64,000 nt of DNA. Origin: JBCBKU01 sp038521345 (GTDB lineage Bacteria; Pseudomonadota; Alphaproteobacteria; Rhodobacterales; Rhodobacteraceae). The stretch lies in assembly GCA_038521345.1 (NCBI GenBank), contig JBCBKU010000012.1:1-64000 (forward strand). The letters are read 5' to 3'. Positions 18,352 through 26,484 of this stretch are shown piece by piece. The notes under the pieces were generated by a model, which searched no databases, was not told the DNA's origin, and saw only the letters and a list, made by a program, of their open reading frames with translations. The position numbers were made by a program, and so were the translations under genes. How positions within the stretch are numbered: the first letter of the stretch is position 1; each line of letters opens with the position of its first letter.

Positions 18352-18579
18352 ATGTATTCGAGACGAGATCTTTTCCCCGACGCGACGCGCGGGATCGTCT
18401 ATATCAAGCCGGTTGCCGTGGATGATCTGCCCGAAGAGGTGCAGGCGGAAGCGGGCGGTCTTGACGAACTTTACGCGGTGCACAGCGCATCCGGGGAGCG
18501 TCTGGCCCTCGTGGCCGACCGCCGGATGGCCATTGCACTGGCCGCGCAGAACAAGCTGACCCCTGTGACCGTGCACTGA
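18352..18579 (+). CDS. DUF1150 family protein
   Basis: A 75-residue small protein. GIVYIKPVAVDDLPEEVQ and the later LALVADRRMAIALA are recognisable for DUF1150, found in alphaproteobacteria commonly next to hsp20 genes. Function unknown; the shared transcript with hsp20 suggests a stress role. Ribosome site AAGGAGG just upstream. Confidence 0.85.
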   Translation: MYSRRDLFPDATRGIVYIKPVAVDDLPEEVQAEAGGLDELYAVHSASGERLALVADRRMAIALAAQNKLTPVTVH

Positions 18580-18700
18580 CCGGTCAGGCGACCACGCCTC
18601 GGGCGAGACACTTTGTCGGGCCGAGAACCGGACGGCAGACGTAAGTGTCGTGCGACGCTCCGACGGTCGCCATTGCTCTTCGCGAATTTTTCCTAAGATG

Positions 18701-18726
18701 AAGCCGGGGGAGCGCCCCCGGCTTTT
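18701..18726. terminator. Bidirectional terminator
   Basis: Perfect 10-bp stem (AAGCCGGGGG / CCCCCGGCTT) with an AGCG loop, T run on the plus side and A-rich on the minus. It sits between the convergent DUF1150 and sat-cysC genes and could serve both. Confidence 0.8.
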
Positions 18727-18740
18727 CAGGTTTGGCGCGT

Positions 18741-20447
18741 TCAGGCTGCGACAAGGCCCATCTGTTCGAGCTTGAGAAGGACCTGATGCGCGCAATGGTC
18801 GACCTCGACATTCTCGGTGTCGAGGCGGAGTTCCGGGTTCTCCGGCACATCGTAGGGATCCGAGATACCGGTGAATTCCTTGATCTTGCCTTCGCGCGCG
18901 AGTTTGTAGAGGCCCTTGCGGTCCCGCTTCTCGCATTCTTCGATCGAGGTTGCGACGTGGACCTCGACGAAGGCGCCGTATTGTTCGATACCTTCCCGGA
19001 CCGAACGGCGGGTCGTCGCGTAAGGCGCGATGGGCGCGCAGATGGCGATTCCGCCGTTCTTGGTGATCTCGGACGCGACGAAGCCGATCCGCTGGATGTT
19101 CAGGTCACGGTGTTCCTTTGAGAAGCCCAGTTCCGAGGAGAGGTTCTTCCGGACGATATCCCCATCGAGGAGCGTCACCGGACGGCCGCCCATCTCCATC
19201 AGCTTGACCATGAGCGCGTTCGCGATGGTCGACTTGCCTGACCCCGAGAAGCCGGTGAAGAACACCGTAAAGCCCTGCTGGGCGCGGGGCGGCTTGGTTT
19301 TGCGCAGCTCCGAGACCACTTCGGGGAAGGAGAACCATTCCGGGATCTCGAGGCCTTCGGCCAGGCGGCGACGCAATTCGGTGCCGGAGATGTTGAGCAC
19401 CGTGGCGCCATCTTCGACCTCGTCGGCGGGCTCGTACTGGGCGCGGTCCTGAACGTAGACCATGTGCTTAAAGTCGACCATTTCGACGCCAATCTCGTCG
19501 GCGTGCTCGCGGAAGAGGTCTTGGGCGTCATAGGGGCCGTAGAAGTCCTCACCGGCAGAGTTCTTGCCCGGGCCGGCATGGTCGCGGCCCACGATGAAAT
19601 GCGTACAACCATGGTTGCGCCGAATGAGGCCGTGCCAGACCGCTTCGCGCGGGCCGGCCATGCGCATGGCGAGGTTCAGAAGGCTCATCGACGTGGTGGC
19701 GGCCGGGTACTGGTCGAGGACGGCCTCATAGCAGCGCACACGAGTGAAATGGTCGATGTCGCCGGGCTTGGTCATGCCGACGACCGGGTGGATCAGAAGG
19801 TTGGCTGCGGCTTCCTTCGCGGCGCGGAATGTCAGTTCCTGGTGCGCGCGATGCAAGGGGTTCCGTGTCTGGAAGGCGACGATCCGGCGCCAGCCCAGTT
19901 TGCGGAAATAGGCCCGAAGCTCGTTCGGGGTGTCGCGGCGCGCCTTGAAATCATAGTGGACGGGCTGCTGGATGCCCGTAATCGGCCCGCCAAGATAGAC
20001 CGGTCCGGCATGGTTGTGCAGATAGTTGACCGCCGGATGCGCGCTGTCGTCGGCCCCGAAGACCTTCTCGGCCTCTTTCGACTTGTCGGGCGACCACTTG
20101 TCGGTGACCGACAGGATGGCGAGGATCACGCCTTCCTGATCGCGAAGCGCGATGTCCTGACCCGGTTCAACCGTTTCGGCGAACCTTTCGGACACGTCGA
20201 GGTTGATCGGCATGGGCCAGAGCGACCCGTCCGACAGGCGCATGTTTTCGACGACACCGTCGTAATCCGCTTGCCCGAGAAAGCCTTTGAGCGGGTGGAA
20301 GCCGCCGTTCATCAGCAATTCCAGATCGCAGATCTGGCGCGGCGTCAGATCCCAGGAGGGCAGATCGGCCGCTTCGACCTTCAGCTTCTGGGCGCTCTCG
20401 TAGGAGACGTAGAGTTCGGGGATCGGGACGAGATTGGGAAGCTGCAT
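18741..20447 (-). CDS. Bifunctional sulfate adenylyltransferase / APS kinase
   Basis: A 568-residue fusion that turns sulfate into APS and then PAPS for assimilation. The N-terminal ATP sulfurylase domain (to about residue 385) has QTRNPLHRAH and the GRDHAGPG motif. The C-terminal APS kinase domain begins near residue 393 with P-loop GFSGSGKST and has the LDGDIVRKNL block. The order ATPS-APSK matches the alphaproteobacterial fusion. It is monocistronic, reads toward the bidirectional terminator, and is divergent from the structured RNA region at 20601. Confidence 0.95.
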   Translation of the reverse strand: MQLPNLVPIPELYVSYESAQKLKVEAADLPSWDLTPRQICDLELLMNGGFHPLKGFLGQADYDGVVENMRLSDGSLWPMPINLDVSERFAETVEPGQDIALRDQEGVILAILSVTDKWSPDKSKEAEKVFGADDSAHPAVNYLHNHAGPVYLGGPITGIQQPVHYDFKARRDTPNELRAYFRKLGWRRIVAFQTRNPLHRAHQELTFRAAKEAAANLLIHPVVGMTKPGDIDHFTRVRCYEAVLDQYPAATTSMSLLNLAMRMAGPREAVWHGLIRRNHGCTHFIVGRDHAGPGKNSAGEDFYGPYDAQDLFREHADEIGVEMVDFKHMVYVQDRAQYEPADEVEDGATVLNISGTELRRRLAEGLEIPEWFSFPEVVSELRKTKPPRAQQGFTVFFTGFSGSGKSTIANALMVKLMEMGGRPVTLLDGDIVRKNLSSELGFSKEHRDLNIQRIGFVASEITKNGGIAICAPIAPYATTRRSVREGIEQYGAFVEVHVATSIEECEKRDRKGLYKLAREGKIKEFTGISDPYDVPENPELRLDTENVEVDHCAHQVLLKLEQMGLVAA

Positions 20448-20600
20448 AAAACCGCTCGACTATTGGTACGACAATGCGAGATCGGCGAGGACCGCGCGAC
20501 TCTCGGGCGGTGGTTAGCGCTGCCGCAGCGCAGAATACAAGCGTTGAGGCGCGGAACCGAAACGATTTTCAGGAAGTGGTGCGATTGACGTGGCATCGTG

Positions 20601-20719
20601 GACGCGGGAGCGTCGGAAACCTCGGCGGCGCGCGTTAAAGGGCTGGAACGGCGCGAACCCGGGGCCTCATTGCCTGCCAGGCACCCCCCGCGTGGAGCGT
20701 CACGGGCTCGGCCGTTCCA
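20601..20719 (+). ncRNA. Candidate structured small RNA or leader
   Basis: In a 389-nt gap without protein genes, this stretch shows nested complementarity. There is a 5-bp hairpin GACGC-GGGA-GCGTC (20601-20614). A perfect 9-bp closing helix pairs TGGAACGGC (20644-20652) with GCCGTTCCA (20711-20719), and inside it GCCT-GCC-AGGC and other pairings can form. A strong terminator follows at 20740. This resembles either a free sRNA or an attenuated leader of the GNAT gene. It does not match SRP RNA, 6S, RNase P or a tRNA as I know them. The promoter is unclear (TTGACG at 20585 lacks a good -10). Confidence 0.4.
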
Positions 20720-20739
20720 CCCCACCTCACTTGATCTGG

Positions 20740-20770
20740 CCGGCCGCCGACGTGCGGCCGGTTTCTTTTT
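20740..20770 (+). terminator. Rho-independent terminator upstream of the GNAT gene
   Basis: Perfect 8-bp stem CCGGCCGC / GCGGCCGG with a 6-nt loop and the tail TTTCTTTTT. It ends 66 nt before the GNAT start and no plus-strand protein gene precedes it, so it ends a non-coding transcript or controls read-through into the acetyltransferase gene. Confidence 0.8.
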
Positions 20771-20836
20771 CGAAGATGATTGAACGCCCGGTCGCGCGTC
20801 CCTATCTCAGCGCGGTTCTGCGAGAAGAGGTTCACC

Positions 20837-21412
20837 ATGTCGCATCACATCCGCGCCGCCACCAAGGGCGATGCCGACGATCTGGTTCGGTTTATTGATT
20901 GGGCGAGCGAAGGGATCGCGCGCATGGTCTGGGCCGATGTCGCCGAACCGGGGCAGGAGGTTATGGACGTTGGCCGCGCGCGGGCGCTGCGCGAAGAAGG
21001 CAGCTTTACCTATCGCAACGCCTGGGTCTTGGACGAGACCGCCGGGCCGGCCGCCGGTCTGGTTGGCTACGTGCTGCCCGAGCCCGTTGAGATCGGCCCG
21101 GACTTCCCGGCTGCCTTCGTTCCGCTGCAAGAGCTGGAGAACACCGTTCCCGGGTGGTGGTATGTCAACGTGCTGGCGGCGGTGCCAGAACGGCGTGGGG
21201 CCGGCCTTGGCACCGCTCTTCTGACGCATGCAGAAAAACTGGCCCAAGGGCTTGGATGCCCCGGGATGGCCATCATCGCCTTTGCGTCGAATCCCGGCGC
21301 GGTCCGGCTTTACGAGCGGGTCGGTTACGTGGAGCGGGATCGACGCCGCGTGGACATCCCCGGCTGGGAGCATTCGGGAACGGACGCGATCCTGTTGATG
21401 AAAGGCTTTTAG
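20837..21412 (+). CDS. GNAT family N-acetyltransferase
   Basis: A 191-residue acetyltransferase. The acetyl-CoA loop is VPERRGAGLGTALL (about residues 115-128) and NPGAVRLYERVGY is motif B. The substrate is not predictable. ATG 20837 has GAGG six nt upstream. It is preceded by a terminator-like hairpin, which may attenuate it, and converges on trxB. Confidence 0.85.
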   Translation: MSHHIRAATKGDADDLVRFIDWASEGIARMVWADVAEPGQEVMDVGRARALREEGSFTYRNAWVLDETAGPAAGLVGYVLPEPVEIGPDFPAAFVPLQELENTVPGWWYVNVLAAVPERRGAGLGTALLTHAEKLAQGLGCPGMAIIAFASNPGAVRLYERVGYVERDRRRVDIPGWEHSGTDAILLMKGF

Positions 21413-21428
21413 GCGCCGCGCCGCCCGT

Positions 21429-22394
21429 TCACTCGGCGGCGACGTCGATGGTCTCGCCGGCCTCGGCCAGAAACCGCTCGGCCTCGAGCGCGGCCATGCA
21501 GCCCATGCCGGCCGAGGTCACCGCCTGGCGGTAGACATGGTCGGTGATGTCGCCGGCCGCAAAGACGCCCGGAATATCCGTGGCCGTCGAATCCGGCTTG
21601 GTGACGACATAGCCGCCGTGATGGGTTTCCAGCTGATCCTTGACCAGTTCCGAGGCCGGGGCGTGGCCGATCGCAACGAAGAAGCCTTTGACGGCAATTT
21701 CGGTGATCTCGCCCGTCTCGCGGTGCTTGAGGCGTAGTCCCTCGACCCCGCGAGGGTCATGGGCGCCCACGACTTCATCGACTTCGTGGTTCCAGATCAC
21801 CTCAACTTTCGGGTTCTCGAAGAGCCGTTTCTGAAGGATCTTTTCGGCCCGCAATTCGTCCCGACGGTGGATCAGGGTGACCTTGGACGCGAAGTTCGTG
21901 AGGAACAGGGCTTCTTCCACGGCGGTGTTGCCTCCGCCCACGACCGCGACATCGAGCCCTCGGTAGAAGAACCCGTCGCAGGTCGCACAGGCCGACACTC
22001 CGAAGCCCTTAAAGTGCTCTTCGGACGGCAGGCCGAGCCACTTGGCCTGAGCCCCGGTGGCGAGGATGACCGCCTCGGCCTTGTAGGTGGTGCCGCCATC
22101 ACCGATCGCGGTGAAGGGGCGCCGGGACAGATCCAGCGATTGTATGTGGTCCGAGATGATCTCGGTTCCGACTTCGCGGGCATGGGCCTCCATCCGGACC
22201 ATGAGGTCGGGGCCCTGAACCATCGTGTCGCCGGGCCAGTTCTCGACTTCGGTCGTGATGGTCAGCTGGCCGCCCGGCTGGATCCCTTGAACAAGTACGG
22301 GTTCGAGCATGGCCCGGCTTGCGTAGACGGCGGCCGTGTATCCTGCCGGGCCGGAGCCGATGATGAGAACCTTGGTGTGTTTCGTGTCGGCCAT
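21429..22394 (-). CDS. trxB: Thioredoxin reductase
   Basis: A 321-residue flavoenzyme that reduces thioredoxin with NADPH. GSGPAGYTAAVYA binds FAD, the redox motif is CATC (in SACATCDGFF, about residue 137), GGGNTAVEEA binds NADPH, and FAAGDITDHVYRQA is the second FAD site. ATG 22394 gives the normal N-terminus; the longer open frame is not conserved. Confidence 0.96.
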   Translation of the reverse strand: MADTKHTKVLIIGSGPAGYTAAVYASRAMLEPVLVQGIQPGGQLTITTEVENWPGDTMVQGPDLMVRMEAHAREVGTEIISDHIQSLDLSRRPFTAIGDGGTTYKAEAVILATGAQAKWLGLPSEEHFKGFGVSACATCDGFFYRGLDVAVVGGGNTAVEEALFLTNFASKVTLIHRRDELRAEKILQKRLFENPKVEVIWNHEVDEVVGAHDPRGVEGLRLKHRETGEITEIAVKGFFVAIGHAPASELVKDQLETHHGGYVVTKPDSTATDIPGVFAAGDITDHVYRQAVTSAGMGCMAALEAERFLAEAGETIDVAAE

Positions 22395-22461
22395 GACTGA
22401 TCCCCCGGGCTGGCGTGGATCAGGGATATAGACCGAAGGGGCGCGTTCCGGAAGGGGGACC

Positions 22462-23325
22462 TCACGCGGACGTGCGCCGAAGGGCGACGAAATTGGACAC
22501 CGCCAGCGCCGCCACGATGACCGCGCCACCGGCCAATGTGAGCGTGCCGGGATACTCGGCCAGAAGGACCCAGACAAGGATGGGCGCGAGGATCGATTCC
22601 AGTAGGACCAGAAGCGCCAGTTCCGGAGCGGTGATCAGCCGTGCACTGAGCGTGAGAAGCGTCGTCGACGCGGCGATAAAGACACCCCCATAGATCGCCA
22701 GCAGCCACCATTGGGCGGGGTCGACCGAAAGGGGTTGGGCGGCAGGCAGCACGAGGATCGTCGACAGGAGATAGGCGAGCGGGATCGCCGGGACGAGCGA
22801 TTTGGGCCGTGCGTGGCGGGCCACGACCATACCGGATGCATAGGTGCATGCCGCTGCAAGCGCGAGCCCCGCGCCGAGCAGGTCCGTGGATCCGCCGGAC
22901 TCGGCGCCGAGCGCGATCAGGCCCATGCCCGGAAGCACCGCTGCGATTGTATACGCCATGCGGGTCGACAGGCGTTCGCCCATGGTGATGCGGCTGAGAA
23001 TGGCGGCAATGACCGGGATCGCGGCGATGACGAAGACAACAGTCGCCACCGAGGTGAGCGTGACGGCGGTGACGAACAGGATGCCCGACGCGGCAATGCA
23101 CCCCGCAAAAGCAAGGCCGTGGGCCCCGGTTGACCGTATCTCTTTCGGAAAACGCGCGCCATAAAGAATGAAGAGAAGCACGAAGATGGACACGCCAGAG
23201 GACAGCCCCCGCCAGAACACGATTGTGGGCGCGTCGGCATCGATCAACCGCACGAAAAGGGAATCCGGAACAATGAACAGGGTCCCGACAAATGCCAGTA
23301 ACAGGCCGCGCGCTTGATCCGTCAT
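22462..23325 (-). CDS. EamA/DMT family permease
   Basis: A 287-residue inner membrane protein with ten hydrophobic helices in two EamA repeats; the second repeat ends with the usual ALLVLLESILAPILVWVLL helix pattern. Substrate unknown. It lies 67 nt upstream of trxB on the same strand, so could be co-transcribed, and is divergent from the nuclease-like gene. Confidence 0.85.
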   Translation of the reverse strand: MTDQARGLLLAFVGTLFIVPDSLFVRLIDADAPTIVFWRGLSSGVSIFVLLFILYGARFPKEIRSTGAHGLAFAGCIAASGILFVTAVTLTSVATVVFVIAAIPVIAAILSRITMGERLSTRMAYTIAAVLPGMGLIALGAESGGSTDLLGAGLALAAACTYASGMVVARHARPKSLVPAIPLAYLLSTILVLPAAQPLSVDPAQWWLLAIYGGVFIAASTTLLTLSARLITAPELALLVLLESILAPILVWVLLAEYPGTLTLAGGAVIVAALAVSNFVALRRTSA

Positions 23326-23432
23326 GCCGTCTCATCCCGCGCCCCGGAAGCCGTGTAAAGATGGTTCTGGCTTGACCGGCCGCGCGGGCCGGTGCGACGC
23401 TGGGGCGGCATTTTTGAGACCGAGATTTAAGC

Positions 23433-24656
23433 ATGGCGAAATTGCAAAGCCGAAGTGCGGCTGACCTTCGCACCGAAATCGACCGCATTCTGGAGACCGA
23501 GCCGGACGCCGATCGGGCCAAGGCCGCGGTTGACGCGATGCTGGATGTGGAGCGGCTGATCATTGACCGCGAACGGGCGGAACGCGACGAAGAGCGGCTG
23601 GAACGCGAGCGCCGCCGTTTCGTGAACCCCATACTGGTCGCTCTTGCGGCCGGTGTTCTCGCCATTGCGGGGGACGCCTACATTTCGCAGCAACAAGGGC
23701 GCCAGGAACTGGAGCTGGCCCGCGAGCGGGCGCAATCAGACCTGATCCGCTCGGCCTTCGTGGGCGAGGTGGACCAGACAATCGCCAACCTCAACTTCAT
23801 GATTGATGCCGGACTGATCCAGGATCCCGGTGACCTAATCATCAACGCCGCGCGGAACAATGAACCCCGCGAGACGGCGCCTGTAGCGGATGAGCCGCGC
23901 TTTGTGCCCGGCGTCTTCGATCCACCCGTATCGAGACTGGGGCTGGTCGAGCGAGTGTCCGATGGTGACACGCTTTTGGTACGCTTCGATGGCGGGTTCG
24001 GCGCCGGGCCCCGGCCCCGTGCGCAACCGAACGGCATGCATTACGTACATCTCGCCGGCGCTGACGCGGCAGAGCTTCGCGGGATTCCAGGATGCGGTGA
24101 GGTGCCGGATGCGTTGCGTGCCATCGGGCAAGAAGCGCGCGACGTGAGTGCGTCTCTCGAGGGCGAGCGTGTGCGGTTCCTTTTGGTCGAGGTGACCGGG
24201 TTCGGAATGCTTCGGGCAATCGTGGCTCCGGTGACCCGTGCGCCTGACGATGCGGCGCTGCTTTATCGTGACAGCCTCAACCGGTCACTTTTGACGTCCG
24301 GGTTGGCGATCCCAAACGTCGGCGACCGGTTGCCCCCCGATCTCTGGCAGCAAATCCAAGCCGACGCGCGCGCGGCCGAACGTGACGGTCGCGGCATGTT
24401 CGACCGCGTTACGCGCCGCGTGGACCTGGGCGCGGAGGGCGCCCCGATCGCACCGCCTTGGCTCTTGAAGCTCGTATGCAATCAGCGCCGCAACAACATA
24501 GACCCAGACACGTTTTTCACCGAGCTTTTCGAACGGCGGCGATATGAAGATTCTGCCACGGGCCAGCGGCTCACGGCGGACGATGTCATTCGGATCGACG
24601 GGGATGTCTTGACCCAGACCCGTCCGGTCCATTCGTTTCGGATCGTCAACGAGTAG
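23433..24656 (+). CDS. Membrane-anchored staphylococcal-nuclease-like protein
   Basis: A 407-residue protein. Residues 1-62 are charged and predicted coiled coil, 64-84 form one membrane segment, and an SNase-like domain starts near 172 with RVSDGDTLLVRF. In the next block, where SNase has a catalytic Arg followed by DxPE, it has YVHLAGADAAEL: His206 replaces the Arg, while Asp211 and Glu214 are kept; Arg261 may be the second Arg. The fold assignment is fair, and full nuclease activity is doubtful. An ordinary neighbour context gives no clue. Confidence 0.65.
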   Translation: MAKLQSRSAADLRTEIDRILETEPDADRAKAAVDAMLDVERLIIDRERAERDEERLERERRRFVNPILVALAAGVLAIAGDAYISQQQGRQELELARERAQSDLIRSAFVGEVDQTIANLNFMIDAGLIQDPGDLIINAARNNEPRETAPVADEPRFVPGVFDPPVSRLGLVERVSDGDTLLVRFDGGFGAGPRPRAQPNGMHYVHLAGADAAELRGIPGCGEVPDALRAIGQEARDVSASLEGERVRFLLVEVTGFGMLRAIVAPVTRAPDDAALLYRDSLNRSLLTSGLAIPNVGDRLPPDLWQQIQADARAAERDGRGMFDRVTRRVDLGAEGAPIAPPWLLKLVCNQRRNNIDPDTFFTELFERRRYEDSATGQRLTADDVIRIDGDVLTQTRPVHSFRIVNE

Positions 24657-24673
24657 CGGCAGCATTTCTCAAA

Positions 24674-24701
24674 GTTGCGCACTTGTGTAATATTGTTGCG
24701 C
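24674..24701 (+). promoter_or_regulatory. Possible Lrp promoter/operator region
   Basis: A TAATAT -10-like box (24688-24693) lies between two direct repeats GTTGCGC (24674-24680 and 24695-24701), spaced 21 bp and so on the same helix face. Lrp/AsnC regulators often control themselves from such sites. No good -35 box is visible. Confidence 0.3.
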
Positions 24702-24737
24702 GTCGTGCCGCCTGCAGGGTAAGGTCCCGAAAACGCA

Positions 24738-24746
24738 GGGGGGGGG
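24738..24746 (+). repeat. G9 homopolymer in the Lrp ribosome-binding region
   Basis: Nine consecutive G residues end four bases before the ATG at 24751, exactly where the Shine-Dalgarno should be. Such tracts are prone to slippage, which would change spacing and strength of the ribosome site. Confidence 0.9.
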
Positions 24747-24750
24747 TCGG

Positions 24751-25251
24751 ATGCCCGGCAACAAGCTCGACGATATCGACAGGCAGATCCTGGCCGAGTT
24801 GCAGGCCGATGGGCGGATGACCAATGTCGAACTGGCCAGCCGGGTGGGGATTTCGGCCCCGCCTTGCCTGCGCCGGGTTCGCGCACTGGAAGAGCAGGGC
24901 TTCATCCGCGGCTATCACGCCCAGGTCGACCCGCGGGCGCTGGGCTTCGAAGTTCAGGTCTTTGCCATGGTGGGGCTGACCAGTCAGGCCGAGGCCGATC
25001 TGTCGGCTTTCGAGGCTCGCTGCCGGGACTGGCCGCTTGTCCGCGAATGCCACATGCTGAACGGCGAGGTCGACTTCATTCTGAAATGCGTGGCCCCCGA
25101 TCTGTCGACATTCCAGACATTCCTGACCGAGGAGTTGACCGCGGCCGACAAAGTGGCAAGCGTGAAGACCTCGCTGGTCATTCGCGGAGCAAAATCCGAT
25201 CCCGGAGTGCCGTTCGACGTTCTGGCCGACCGGCTGAGCCAGCCGGCCTGA
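24751..25251 (+). CDS. Lrp/AsnC family transcriptional regulator
   Basis: A 166-residue regulator. The winged helix-turn-helix is at residues 5-55 (LDDIDRQILAELQADGR, then RVGISAPPCLRRV), followed by the RAM domain with FVMVG-like strand VFAMVGL and GEVDFILKC. It probably senses an amino acid. Its place a few genes from trxB is common in the Rhodobacteraceae. Its ribosome site is a G9 run. It converges on the Hint gene. Confidence 0.92.
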   Translation: MPGNKLDDIDRQILAELQADGRMTNVELASRVGISAPPCLRRVRALEEQGFIRGYHAQVDPRALGFEVQVFAMVGLTSQAEADLSAFEARCRDWPLVRECHMLNGEVDFILKCVAPDLSTFQTFLTEELTAADKVASVKTSLVIRGAKSDPGVPFDVLADRLSQPA

Positions 25252-25258
25252 GCGCCGA

Positions 25259-26050
25259 TCAGGACATCTCGTCGGCGCGGGGCCAGAGCATCCGGCCGAA
25301 ATCCTCGAACCGGGTGATGTGCGGGAAAAGGCCCAGGAAGAAATCGGCCATCTCGGTCGACAAGGAGAGGGCGGTCTGCGGTCCGGGGTGGAAGCTCTCG
25401 ACCTCGATACCGTTGGCGTAGATCACTTCGTGGCCGTTGAGGGCGAGGTGATAGACGCGCACCGGCGAAACGGGCGTCAATTCCACGACCGACATGCCGT
25501 CGGCAAAGTCGGCAACGGGCGCAAGGGCGCCTTCAGTCCCAAGCGTTGCGCGCAAATCCGGCGAACGGTTCAGAAGCCGGGCACCCGGTCCAAGCGTGAC
25601 GTCCGAGGCGGGCCGTCCGAGGCCGAACGCATCTGCGCAGACACGGTAGGTGCGGCTTTGGCCAGGTTCGGCACAGGGCGCCCCCGGGACCAGAGTGATC
25701 GCGCCAAGCCACTTGAGCTCGACCGCGCGACCAGAGGCGGTTTCCAGATACATGCCCGGCTCGAGATCCTCGACGGCCACAGGACCTGTCGTTGTCATGA
25801 TGAGCGCGCCATGGGTAAAGGCGTTGAAACCGGCTTCAAAGGCAGGAAGAGCGGGCGCGATGCGCACGAATTCCTGAACATCGCCGCGCTCGTCTGCGAA
25901 GCGTACTTCGTAGCGTCGCGTCCGCGGAAGCTCCCGCACGATGGGCGCGGGCTGCGGAAGATGCGCGGTTCTGACATTCCATTTACGGGAGGCCGGGCGT
26001 GCGGCCAGTCGGGTACCTGTCGCAACAGACAGGTGTCGGGGGGTATTCAT
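25259..26050 (-). CDS. Hint (hedgehog/intein) domain protein
   Basis: A 263-residue protein with a Hint domain from about residue 80: GALIMTTTGPVAVEDLEPGM is the entry strand, where the first residue of the domain would be Cys in inteins but is not here; NGHEVIYANGIEVESFHPG is the exit strand. Stand-alone Hint proteins of this size are abundant in Rhodobacteraceae and often accompany exported proteins; function unknown. The first 30 residues are basic. Upstream lies a promoter with a dyad. Confidence 0.8.
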   Translation of the reverse strand: MNTPRHLSVATGTRLAARPASRKWNVRTAHLPQPAPIVRELPRTRRYEVRFADERGDVQEFVRIAPALPAFEAGFNAFTHGALIMTTTGPVAVEDLEPGMYLETASGRAVELKWLGAITLVPGAPCAEPGQSRTYRVCADAFGLGRPASDVTLGPGARLLNRSPDLRATLGTEGALAPVADFADGMSVVELTPVSPVRVYHLALNGHEVIYANGIEVESFHPGPQTALSLSTEMADFFLGLFPHITRFEDFGRMLWPRADEMS

Positions 26051-26131
26051 GCGATCAGTCCTCGTCGGTCCTGGTCACATCTGCATCGGCCCCCACCGAT
26101 AGTACTCGCAGACAGACTCGTTACAGCCGCT

Positions 26132-26160
26132 ACAAAACGCGAGCATTTATGCTTTGTCAA
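26132..26160 (-). promoter_or_regulatory. Candidate promoter with operator for the Hint gene
   Basis: On the minus strand TTGACA (26160-26155) is followed 17 nt later by a weak TTTTGT -10. The spacer contains a perfect dyad with arms AGCAT and ATGCT around TT (26142-26153). A repressor bound there would block the promoter. Confidence 0.4.
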
Positions 26161-26285
26161 AGATTAAGCGAAAAACCGCTGATCGAGGCCCCTAATGCCA
26201 AGCGCGACTCGGGGTTTGTTTCTTGGTCAGAGATGTAAACTGTCTTTTGAGACAAGGGCGGACGAATCGTTCTTGCCAAAAAGAA

Positions 26286-26308
26286 AACGGCCCCGAGTAG
26301 GGGCCGTT
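26286..26308 (-). terminator. Terminator of the 49-residue gene
   Basis: Perfect 9-bp stem AACGGCCCC / GGGGCCGTT with a 5-nt loop; read on the minus strand it is followed by TTCTTTTT. It lies 27 nt after the stop of the small gene at 26335. Confidence 0.85.
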
Positions 26309-26334
26309 AGAGTTTGAACACGAGAGTTATGTCG

Positions 26335-26484
26335 TCAGGAGCGCACGGGTGTGCGGGTCTGAGGGGTAACGGTCTCCTCGGCGGGATCGGCCTTGCGGCG
26401 GTCTTCCCGCATCCAAGGAAGGGGTAATGTGGCTGTCTCGGATGCGGCGAGGATGGAATGCAGCCAGCGGGTCTCAGTTCGCAT
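26335..26484 (-). CDS. Small conserved-looking protein of 49 residues
   Basis: The frame encodes a protein beginning MRTETRWLHSILAASE, then LPLPWMREDRRKA and a Thr/Pro/Arg-rich tail. The pattern (short amphipathic helix, Leu-Pro-Trp, then basic) looks like the small Rhodobacteraceae proteins of the LPWxRG type, which have no known function. A strong terminator follows immediately on the same strand, which argues for a real transcript. The ribosome site is weak (CGGAACG). Confidence 0.55.
   Translation of the reverse strand: MRTETRWLHSILAASETATLPLPWMREDRRKADPAEETVTPQTRTPVRS

Noticed and set aside
20644..20725. A tRNA-like minus-strand stretch with GGGTTCGCGCC
   Set aside because: The T-loop lacks the invariant A58 and no D-arm or anticodon arm can be drawn, so no tRNA is called.
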